DNA from: Porpolomopsis calyptriformis
Lineage: Eukaryota; Basidiomycota; Agaricomycetes; Agaricales; Hygrophoraceae
Direction of reading: 5' to 3'
Length of the DNA stretch: 64,000 bases
Assembly (NCBI GenBank): GCA_951640195.1
Contig: OX621168.1
Span: 1,984,001 to 2,048,000, forward strand
Part shown: positions 54,750 through 64,000 of the stretch, piece after piece
Position numbering within the stretch: position 1 is the first letter of the stretch
Layout: each line of letters starts with the position of its first letter
The notes under the pieces: model-generated
Databases searched by the model: none
Told to the model about the DNA's origin: nothing
What the model saw: the letters and a program-made list of their open reading frames with translations, nothing else
Translations under genes and position numbers: made by a program

Positions 54750-56585
54750 TCAGTAGTCTGGCCCGCGTGAGACCACCTCTTTCACGGTTGGCCGCAATAG
54801 GATGGTATGCTCCTGTGGAACATTGGATTTAGACCAAATGCGAAGGAAACAGCAAGTGGCCGAAGACATACGAATTGAGCTGTCATCGAGCCACGCTGGT
54901 CATACAGTGGGGGATACTCTTGAACAATACCTTGAGATACAAGATGGTTCAGCTGCGAAATGCAAAGTCAGGAGAGGGTGCATGAGCAAAGATACAGAAA
55001 CGCACTGCCAACAAATGTTTACCCTCCCACCCTACCCGATCTAGATACCGTCGACAGAACGCCAAAGATCCAAAATTTTTGTTGATCGTCTTCAGCAGTG
55101 ACTTTGCCGATGTCAATCTGTAAAGGCAATGACGTTGGTATTTAGGGCTCATAGCGATGCAGCTTACCGTAATGGAACGTGTGGTGGATCGAACTTTCTC
55201 GCATAATGCGAACATACCCCCTGTTCTGATGTCTGAGTGATTGACGTGAAAATTTAACCAAGCCTTACGCTCTCGATGATGCGACCACGACCCGTGGAGC
55301 CAAACGTCTCAATGGCAAAGTATTCACCTCAGGTCAAATACCTGTCCTCAATATAATTCGCCAACATTCGCTAAATGGTACATACCTTCCTCCATTTTCG
55401 TTTGATCATTGTTGTCGAGCAAGGGGATGGATTTTTCACCGTGTATTTGGTAAAGATCTATTGAGTGGCCGCTCAGATTTTCGATTGATTTCACTATCCG
55501 CGAAAAAAATAAACCCTGAGCCTTCCGCAATGACCAATAAATGTTGCACAAACCGGGGTAGACCTTCCCATTGACTTCAACCTCGTATGATTCCATAGTC
55601 TCCTTGATTGCCCCCCCTATCTCTCCCACCCGAGCATCAATCCCAGATTCCTGCGACAACTTCAAGGTCAGGTTGCCAGAATAGACTTTTCACAGCTTAC
55701 CCGTATACCAGTGTCTGTAGCCGCCTTTACAGCCTCCAAAAGTTTGTCGTAAGTGGGTTCCCAAGTCATTGTGAACGCAGAGTCAATTATTCGTCCCTTG
55801 ACTTGAACGCCAAAATCGACTTTCAAGACATCACCTTTGGACAACACTGATGGCAATCTCATCAGCGCCAAGTTGCACATAACAGTACAAGACGGAAACC
55901 CAGATATACCAGTATTATCCCCGCCATTCGGCGAGTGATGCGCTGCACAATTGTTCAAATTCAGGCCAGTGGGGAATGCAACACCAGCATCTAAACCATT
56001 CTCTTCCACCAATGCACGGGTACCGTCTTCAATATTTTCAGCGATCTCTGTTAAGGTCATGCCAGGTCTTATGTGTTTGCGCGCATGACTTCGAACCAGG
56101 CGATGGACTTCTGCGGCTTTCCTAACGTTCTGGTATGTCTGTTCGGGATCTTGATCGACCATTCGTTCTTGATGACGTTTTTCTTCAGAGGTGGTTCTCC
56201 AAACATTGCTGCATTTCACACGTGGCGAAATGGTCAGCATAGGCTACAACTGCCGTGGAACGACAAAGCGCACTCGTCCTTGTACGGCTGGATCTCTCCC
56301 TCGGGATAATTGCCATCTGGGAAGAATTTCGACAGCCCTATTCGTGGTGGATCGGATTGTTCTAGTTTCTTCTTTTTTGGTTTCCTCTTCTTCTTCTTTT
56401 TCTTTGCCTCGCCTGAGAAGGGGGCATATGTGTAAAAAATTGTCCCGGAAGTCGACGATGCGGCGCTTACCGGCGCCTGAAGCATCATCTAGAGCGCCGT
56501 TATCAATGTCGGCATTACCATCCGCGACGGCTTGAAGCGCTTCTTCCCTATGATCAGCGTCATTTTCTGGAGTTTCTGCAAGCAT
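54750..56585 (-). CDS. MAP2: Methionine aminopeptidase 2
   Basis: Cytosolic dinuclear-metal enzyme that removes initiator Met. About ten exons. Lys-rich ribosome-associated N-terminus ([17 protein letters not shown]), then [47 protein letters not shown] (catalytic His), [20 protein letters not shown] (metal Asp pair), [14 protein letters not shown] (metal His), [15 protein letters not shown] (Glu ligand), and C-terminal [19 protein letters not shown] (Glu ligand). Two junctions need non-first acceptors: one gives [19 protein letters not shown] and [15 protein letters not shown]. The start ATG at 56585 has a good context. The family's usual GDDY end is GPDY here. Confidence 0.94.
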
Positions 56586-56986
56586 CTTGGTGTTGCTGAC
56601 GAACCCAAGCTGTAGCACAGCCACCAGCCGATGGATCTCGTCGGCTATCTTCAATATCGCACCAACGGCACTTCTCTCTAGCTACTGCTTGACAAGTGCC
56701 CCGCAGAAGATATTTGAGGGTCATTCACCACGCAGTGTGAGCCACGAGGCTCCCAACACTCTTCAGCCGGGCATGGTGTCCTTTCTGCACCATCTCTTGA
56801 CGATAGGCTCTCGAGCAAAGGTTTCGCAATAGACTTAGCAATTCTTCCTCTGTTAAACAAGACATCTCAAATTTGCAATGTCGTTATCTTGGTCGTCCTG
56901 ACTGCATTCGATGCTGGACGATTACTCCTTGGTCGAGAACAAAATACCTTTGGTACTACTGAGCACGAGACTCCTAATTCTCAACC
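56586..56986. other. Divergent promoter between MetAP2 and the lyase
   Basis: 400 bp. Small ORFs only; nothing else recognised. Confidence 0.4.
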
Positions 56987-58800
56987 ATGGTCTTGAAGGC
57001 TTCTGTTGTCCACCTAACGTTAAACGTTCTACCCTTTTTCTGCCTCGCAGCACCCCTTGACAATCCCTTTGGAGTTGACAAGGAGATTTTCGACAGGGCT
57101 GAGCCTTCGACCTCTTGCATAAATGGCACTAGTACTTCGGACCCTACCGGAGTGCTGCCACTACTTGCCCCAATACCCCGTCTGGCAATCTCCATATCTT
57201 CAGATATGACAACCCCTTCTCTCTCTCCTGCGTCTATCACCATAACCAACATTGTCACCGAGGTCTTGACCATCACTATGTCAGCCTCCCCGTTTACATC
57301 GATACTAACAGAAACTATGATGGTCTCTCCTTCTGCTGCTCCAATCACAGTGCTCTCTTCCCAAATGACATGGGTGGAACCGGTGCGCGTCGCTGACCTC
57401 GACGTTTTCAATGTGTCCCACTTCGCAGCCGGACAAAGCAATCTAGAGATCGTCAATGGTACCTCGATCTCCAAAGGCTCTCTATCAACATCGTTTGGCG
57501 CGTTTGAGGAATCTGGATCCGACATTTTTCTCGATCCAGTTGTCTTTCCTCAATCACCGGGTTCCCAATGGGCCGATTCAGACACCATTCTTCAGATTCG
57601 GTACCCGGCGGGTTCTATTGATCCAAGGGCACAACCACAAGGTGGTGCCGAATTCTACGCCACTCCGATTGACATCAGTGACGCGACCAGTGTGACTCTC
57701 GAGTATAGTGTCTTGTTTCCCGCGGACTTTGACTGGGTACGGGGTGGGAAACTCCCTGGATTGTATGGTGGCCACACTGGGTGTTCCGGTGGGAACGATG
57801 CGTTGGACTGTTTCAGTACGAGACTCATGTGGAGACCCAAGGGGGCCGGCGAGCTTTACCTTGTAAGTTTTCGGTCCTCCCTTCTGATTTCGTGGGTTTT
57901 ACGACCCCTTATATTTGCCTATTGCCTTTAAAGTACGCACCCAAAGAAAGGCAAACCACGGCGCTTTGCGACGATCCTCAATCCGTTTGCGACACAACCT
58001 ATGGACTCTCAATCGGCCGCGGATCCTTTTACTTCACGCCAGGTGGCTGGACCCATGTGCGACAAACCGTTACCCTCAACACGCCCGGCGTACAGGACGG
58101 GTGCTTTACCCTTGAAGCTGACGGCATACAAGTGATAAACCGTACCGACATCTTCTACCGCGATGTTCCTTCACCCTCGCCGTCATCTGCTCCATATACT
58201 GCCACCTCCACTCCGGCCTCGCAGCCTCAGGACACCTCAATTACGTTACCCACCGGCACTGCCGATGGTTCCAGTGGCCTTCTTGGTCCTCTGCTTGGAG
58301 GAGGTCTTATAAAGAGGTATATCAACCTCAGCCGCAAAGCCCAGCACCAGCAAGTTGGATTTGATCTTATGGCAGAAATCGGAGTTGCAGTGCCGGACGG
58401 GGCGAATGACCAGATAGAGTGGGATGTTGGCGGTCACTTAGGAGTTTGGAGGGCAATACAAACTGACCTGGACGCGAACATCGGAGAATCTACACCATCC
58501 AACAGTGGGATACCCCCTGCTACTGTCGTTACACAAGCTGGCTCTCCCACGGGTATTTCAAAGGCACAAACAGCCGAGTCGGCTCAGTCGACAGCTCAAG
58601 ATTTGCAGCCTCCCGAGGTAGTGTCGTTCATTGGCCTATTTTTCAGGTAAAGTGTTCTCGCTCTTGTCTATTAAACTGATATACTGAGTGTTTTTCATTT
58701 ACTTCCCAGTACATTTTTTGGAGGTCACGGGGAGGAATATGCGACGCCTACGGATCAATATACTTGGTTCAAAGATTTTGTTATGACGCGAAACTGGTAA
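56987..58800 (+). CDS. Secreted polysaccharide lyase, family 14-like
   Basis: Exons 56987-57862, 57934-58646 and 58710-58800. Signal peptide (VHLTLNVLPFFCLAAPLDN), a long Ser/Thr-rich region, then the lyase fold: ILQIRYPAGSIDPRAQPQGG, EFYATPIDISDATSVTLEYS, DFDWVRGGKLPGLYGGHTGC, LYLYAPKERQ across intron 1, GRGSFYFTPGGWTHVRQTV, LEADGIQVINR and the C-terminal STFFGGHGEEYATP plus QYTWFKDFVM. It is typical of fungal PL14-type enzymes acting on uronic-acid polymers; substrate not determinable here. Between a Thr/Gly-rich linker and the final block there is an extra ~100 residues (KRYINLSRKAQHQQVG onward), which may hide an unrecognised intron. Confidence 0.85.
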
Positions 58801-58908
58801 TACAGGCTTATTTAGAATGGGTTGGTTCGATTTGTGTTTCGCATTTCATTTACTCTACCTTTGTCATTCTTACCCACAGAACTAGCCTATTAGATACCCC
58901 AAAAATAG

Positions 58909-58968
58909 AGCGTTGAATGTCCGGTTGCCTCAAAATAGTTTACTGACGCCAGCCGGAAAATCAACGCT
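58909..58968. repeat. Short inverted repeat at the end of the lyase gene
   Basis: AGCGTTGAATGTCCGG (58909-58924) pairs imperfectly with CCGGAAAATCAACGCT (58953-58968). It sits between converging genes and could be a 3'-end hairpin. Confidence 0.5.
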
Positions 58969-59010
58969 CATCTCGAAATGATAATCACCCTGTCATCTGG
59001 GCAGCGATGG

Positions 59011-60749
59011 TCATTTAGGAGGGAGCACCAATCGTGTCCCAACTACATATGCAACACACAAACCTAGGACAGACATTAGTAAATTTAAAAACCCCAAATC
59101 GGGTACCCTGCCCATCTCCACAGCCTGGTTCAGTGCCCTCTCGATCCCCTTCGACATCACTGCCATTCCAAACAACTCTCTCGTCCTCGCCCTACACCTC
59201 ACCGCTAAAGCCTCGCGCTCGATATCACTCAGACTGACAATCTCGAGGAGTGTATCCGCCCATACCTGGGCGTCGGGTGGGCGTAGCCAGCCTGTTTGCT
59301 CCGGGGAAGGATGTCCGAAATCAACGATACTTTCGGTGGGCCCACCGGAGTTGCAGGCAAGGACTGGGAGACCACAAAGCATCCCTTCGACTGGGCCAAT
59401 GCCGAAGTGCTCGTTGGTGGGTGTGTAGAGGAGTGCAAGGGATGAATGGAGAAGGGCTGAACGTTGGTGCGTTGTGAAATTGAGGAGGAAGAGGATGTGG
59501 GGATTGGTAGGGGTGCAGTTGAAGGGGGGAATAGTGATCTTGGAAGTTGAGGGGGTGACGATGTTGTATGTGAGAGAGGATGCTTTGGCGCGATCTATTA
59601 AGGATGCCAAAGTCATCAGGTTGTCTTCCAACCGCGGATCGTAGCCACCTGATTTCACGGAACGAAAAGTGGGGTAAGGATAGTGACAGTGAGGGACGGA
59701 TCTATTGTTGTTACCTGCAATGACCAACCGAAGGTCTTCTAGTCTATTCTTATCCGCCGCTAATCGAGCTCTAAGCAATGAAAACGAAGAAATGGCCAAA
59801 GCCACGTTTTTCTTTTTCTCAAAACGGTTGAGAGAAAGCAGTGTAGGTCGGTCGCTTGTATATATGATTCAGCGAATCTCCGACAGAAGCTTCCTTTACA
59901 CTCACGACAGAACTTGAACGATATCGGGGTCCGACGCGTCGTAGACCGCCGAATCGTAAGCTGAGATGTTTATCCCGGGGTAGACTACCGCAGGAGTTGG
60001 GAGGTGTTTAATCGTAAAATATGACATGTAAACGCGAGCGGTGAACTTAGAGTTCGCAAGGACAATATCGGATTGCGCTGTCAAATAGAGCAAGGAAGTT
60101 TACATTGAAAAAATGGGAACCAAAGTCAACATACCAGTAGTAACTTCCTCCAACCAATCCATGGGATATCGGTATACCGATTTCAACCATCCAACTTTTT
60201 TCTTTGTCACATTTCCGTCTACAAATTCCCCATTCGCCAACAATTTATCAGGAAAATGGCAATAGAAGACCACGCGAGTTTTGGCCAAGGCGCGTAGAAA
60301 GGGGACACAAGTTGAGAGTTGATCCACAAAGTAGACGTCATATCGAGGTGCCCATGGGAGAAGCAAGTGAGTCGTAAGATGGAGCTGGCGTGCGTGTGCA
60401 AATAGGATATGGAATTTTCCCCTCACGGAACGGGGAAAGGGTGGGAGGATGTGGTGGACATTGAGCCTGCCTACCCAAAGTAACCGATAGGCGGTCAGTT
60501 GAAGGCTTCAATTGAAATACGCACCATCCGTCGTCTCATCAAAACAATGAGCAGGATTGTGATGAGATGTGTAAATATCTACTGAATGGCCCAGTGATTG
60601 TAAACCAAGAGCTGCATCCACGACGAGGCGTTCGGCACCACCTATGCAGCTTAAGAGTCGTGCATTAAAGGGTACGCCTGGACGGAATTCCTACCGATTC
60701 CCAAGTCTGGATGGATGAATGCAACCCGCAGAGGACGGGACTCTGGCAT
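59011..60749 (-). CDS. ALG2: ALG2 alpha-1,3/1,6-mannosyltransferase
   Basis: ER-membrane GT4 enzyme adding the second and third mannoses to the dolichol-linked N-glycan precursor. Six or seven exons. The start at 60749 gives [20 protein letters not shown], and splicing continues to [108 protein letters not shown] and the acceptor/donor motif [13 protein letters not shown] (E-x7-E). C-terminal membrane helix [18 protein letters not shown]. Family length. Its first ~30 bp overlap, antisense, an uncertain ORF on the plus strand (60719-61057). Confidence 0.93.
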
Positions 60750-61184
60750 TTTACACCAAAGATGTGTACCGCAATCCTGTGCAAAACTCAGGCACAGCCA
60801 AGATTGGCGCCCCCCTTTATAATCCAGACAGTTATGGGCGCTTGTTCGTCATCATGGCCAATCTCTCATTGGGTACCATCGATGCAGAACACACCGTGGT
60901 CCACCTCGCCGGACATGATGTGATTAACTGGAGTCCGACTACCCATTTTCACCCACTGCCAGGTCAGCGAACCCAGTTGCCCCAAATACCCCCAAATACC
61001 TGGGTTTCTTGTCTTCGGCGGACGATAAGCACTTGCGCCAGGCATATCTTCTCTTGAGGATCTGTCATTCGCAAAGGCGGTTACTCCTGCTTTTATCCGA
61101 GACGTAGACACGCATTCCCAAGTGCTGGTGGTTTCGGTGTCTGCTGTTTTACTCTTGACTTACCTTATTTCAACCCCCTCCCAG
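60750..61184. other. Uncertain 5' part of the NB-ARC gene
   Basis: A plus-strand ORF, 60719-61057 (LFVIMANLSLGTIDAEH), has protein-like composition and could splice into the NB-ARC exon through a further short exon around 61060-61130, but no start or splice pair is decisive. Confidence 0.35.
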
Positions 61185-64000
61185 ACCACGAACACCCACG
61201 ATGCATCAACAATGCCCCGATCGGTCGTCTCTCCGCCCACTTCATAGGCCGAGAAAATGAATTGTGTCTCTTACAAGAAATGTTTCGTAGAATGGGCAGC
61301 GGTAAACCGAGCTGTTGTGCCATCTACGGAATGCCGGGGGTAGGAAAGTCACAACTGTCTCTACATTATGCGAAAACATCGTTCGATCTTGGCCAGTACT
61401 CGCACATATTTTGGATATCAGGTGACAGTGTCGAGAAGTTCCACCAAGGGTTCACCAAAATTCTCGATCTCTTTGGTCATCACGATCGCTCCGTACAAGA
61501 CCAGGACTCAAAGCTCACAGCCGTACGAATGTGTTTGGAAGAACCATACGGAGATGGTGGCGCCGATTGGCTCGTTGTGTTTGATAATGTCGATGAGAGT
61601 GTCCTTGATCTCTTGCGCACGCATCTCCCTCGAAGGTATGAACGAGGGAATATTCTTTTCACCACACGAACAGTGGATGTCGCCGAAGCTCTAGTGGCGG
61701 CGGCTGGACACAATCACTCTCCGTTGAGGCTCGAGGTGCCGGGACTACGGGATGCTGCCACTCTTCTACTTTCGGACGCAGGCATCAACCCGGATAGCGC
61801 GACGTCATTTGAGTTAAGCCATGCCGAGCAATTAGTGCAATGCGTCGGTTGTCTGCCTCTTGCCGTAGTTCAAGCCGCATCGTTTATGAAAAAAACTCGC
61901 ACAACTCTCCATCAAATGCTCGAATGGTACAAGAGCGAGCGAAAAATAGAGGTAGGTTGATGTTTTTATGAGAATTACGTCGAACGTAACTATTCATCCA
62001 TGACGTAGGTGATTCAGTGGGAGGATAAGCAGAGTATGCACGAGGACCGATCGGTGGCCGTCACATTTGCCCGTCAGCTTAATCTGTTGAATGAAGAATC
62101 GCACGACATTGGTAATCTTTTGAAACTTCTTTCGTTCTTCGACCCAGAGAATATACCGGTGGATATGATTGTTGACGGGGCTACAGAGTGGATGCGGGAT
62201 GAGCTGGAATCGATTCCATCTCCATCAAGATCTACCGTTTTCCAAAAGATCAAGAAATGGGGCCAGCGACGAAAGAGCCGGGGCAACATGAAACATGAAA
62301 CCGAAGACATCAAAATAGCCTGTCACCTATCTCGCGAGTTGCACTCACTTGTTGCCTTGATCCTTGCCCCGATACAATTGTGCTCGGCCATACAATCGCT
62401 TCAGAACTTATCTCTGGTCGAACATCGAGCTGAGAACGGAAAGTCTTCCCTGTGGGTGCACGATTTGGTCCAATTCATGGTCCAACAGGATGCGATGAAA
62501 CAAAAGACATACCGAGACTGGCTCCATTTGTCCATCTGGCTTGTATGTGGCGCGTTTCGACACATAGAAGATCCCGAACTGCCAAAATGTTGGGTTGAAT
62601 GTGAAAAATTTATGCCACATCTACGGTCGTTGAATAAACGATTGAACGCTGGTCACGGTACCAACCTCGACCTAATTCATGCGATCGAGGCGATGGCGAG
62701 GTATCTGCGAGGTCGAGGAAGATATGGTGAAGCCGAGGCGTTTTTCAAGCAGGTGCTGGGATGCTATGAGACGGATTTGGGACCCGAGGACTCGACTACG
62801 CTCTTGTTGATGAACGACCTTGCACTTGTTTACCACGCGCAAGGGCGGTATAGCGAAGCCAAGGACCTTCTTAAACGAGTCGTAGCAATCAGCAAGAATC
62901 GGGGTACCGGTCGCCTGGATCTTCATCTTCTCACGCCGTTGAACAACCTTGCATCCGTTTATAATTCGCAAGGACTGTATGGCGAGGCGGAAAAACTGTA
63001 CAAGCGCGTATTAGCGGTCAGTGAGAAGTATCTGGGTACTGTACACCCGAGCACCCTCAACTCGATGAACAACCTCGCACTTGTTCATCACACGAGAGGA
63101 CGATATAGCGAGGCGGAACAACTCTATCACCAGGTTCTGGCGGTAAGAGAGCACGGTCTGGGCGCCAATCACCCGGATACGCTCTTATCAATGAGCAACC
63201 TCGCATCTATTTATGACTCGGAAGGACGCTACCATGACGCACAAGAACTTCACAAGCAGGTCCTCACGGCCAGCGAGAAATATTTGGGCGCAGATCACCC
63301 TTTTACGGTATTGTCGACGAATAACCTCGCGATTGTTTATCAGGAGCAGGGACGGTATAGGGAGGCTGAAAAACTCCACAGGCGGGTGCTGAAGGCCACG
63401 GAACAAGATCTAGGTACCAATCACCCGTCCACGCTTCTGACGATGAACAATCTCGCCACCAATTACTATTTACAAAGGCGGTATGATGACGCAGAACGAC
63501 TCCTGGAGCAGGTCCACACCCTCAGTAAGAATCACCTGGGCGCCGACCACCCAAATACGCTCAAGTCGATAAATAACCTCGCGCTTGTTTACCAGGCGCG
63601 AGGGCGGTATCATGATGCGGAAGAGCTCCTCAAGCAGGCCCTAGCAGCTGATGAGAGGCAGCTGGGTACCGACCACCCAGACACGCTTACGTTGATGAGT
63701 AATCTGGCGTCGGCATTCGATTCACAAGGACGATACAACGAGGCCGAAGAACTCTACGAGCGAGCCTTGGCGATCAGCGAAGACCATCTGGGTGACGACC
63801 ACCCGTCCACGTTGGACTTGATGAACCACCTCGCACTTGTCTACGCGGCGTTGGGGTGGTACGTCAAAGCGAAAGAACTTCTCAAGCGAGTTATAGAAGC
63901 TGCTGAGAACCATTTGGGCGTCGATCACGGGGCCCTGCACACGTCGATAGGCAACCTTGCATTCATTTACCATTTGCAAGGGCGGTCTGGTGAGGCAGAA
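61185..64000 (+). CDS. NB-ARC/TPR receptor-like protein (3' end outside window)
   Basis: STAND-class ATPase, partial. The exon from 61185 reads INNAPIGRLSAHFIGREN into P-loop IYGMPGVGKSQLSLHY, Walker B DWLVVFDNVDES, GNILFTTRTVD and CVGCLPLAVVQAASFMKKT. A 57-bp intron (61952-62008) joins ERKIEV to IQWEDKQSM. A winged-helix-like linker with LWVHDLVQFMVQQ follows. From about 62680 to the window end come roughly ten 42-residue TPRs of kinesin-light-chain type, with the recurring frame LG..HP.TL..MNNLA.VY..QGRY.EAE. The frame is open at 64000. This is the intact paralogue of the pseudogene at 13376-14720. N-terminal effector domain, if any, not resolved. Confidence 0.88.

Noticed and set aside
54949..55340. 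Apparent frame breaks in the MetAP2 C-terminal half
   Set aside because: Later acceptors (for example after AACAG) restore the family sequence SHYARKFD and PHVPLRLTSAK, so the gene is intact.
60719..61057. Plus-strand ORF overlapping the start of ALG2
   Set aside because: Possible 5' exon of the NB-ARC gene but unsupported by a decisive splice pair, and it overlaps a well-supported gene in antisense; not called.
1..64000. tRNA, rRNA, CRISPR, bacterial-type operons or ribosome binding sites
   Set aside because: None seen; short spliceosomal introns and gene content identify fungal nuclear DNA. A tRNA scan was not possible by eye with certainty.

Overview
The window is nuclear DNA from a filamentous basidiomycete, most likely an agaricomycete. 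Genes are dense and carry many 45-60 bp introns. Neighbours lie on both strands. The families are typical of mushroom genomes: DOPA 4,5-dioxygenase, fungal 7-TM receptors, NB-ARC/TPR proteins, a family 14 polysaccharide lyase and a 33-residue metallothionein. I spliced each gene by hand from conserved motifs and reading phase, so intron borders are inferences except where family motifs fix them.

0-12.4 kb is housekeeping and chromatin: the 3' end of an unknown gene, an endonuclease III (NTH), a TKL-like kinase with an MLKL-like N-terminus, an ammonium transporter, SUS1 (a small four-exon gene), the RNA polymerase I subunit RPA34, and the SAGA adaptor ADA3/NGG1. 12.4-15.7 kb is a decay zone holding a pseudogene of an NB-ARC/TPR receptor. 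15.7-26.4 kb returns to housekeeping: an SLC41-type Mg2+ transporter, PER1, a HOS2-like histone deacetylase, a metallothionein, PRPP synthetase, and a glutamate 5-kinase without a PUA domain.

26.6-39.9 kb is the most unusual part. It holds an ankyrin-vWA protein, a membrane coiled-coil protein, an HSPA12-like Hsp70, a cytosolic trypsin-like protease, an ankyrin protein fused to a lectin-like propeller, a lectin-like paralogue without ankyrins, and an NB-ARC/TPR protein. The vWA and lectin proteins share one ankyrin-plus-hydrophobic module. The set resembles the parts list of conflict or nonself-recognition systems (sensor, STAND switch, protease, chaperone). That they work together is inference.

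40.1-42.5 kb has a receptor-like single-pass membrane protein and a DOPA dioxygenase. 42.8-54.3 kb is a tandem segmental duplication of five 7-TM receptor genes. A divergent partner gene is intact beside the first copy and recognisable only as wreckage beside three others. 54.7-61 kb has MetAP2, a PL14-like lyase and ALG2. An NB-ARC protein with long kinesin-light-chain-type TPRs runs off the right edge and is the intact relative of the 13-14 kb pseudogene.

A second theme is GC-AG introns, inferred in PRPP synthetase, glutamate 5-kinase, DOPA dioxygenase and three of the five receptor copies. At the same intron the other two receptor copies use GT. I saw no tRNA, rRNA, CRISPR, or clear transposon coding sequence.
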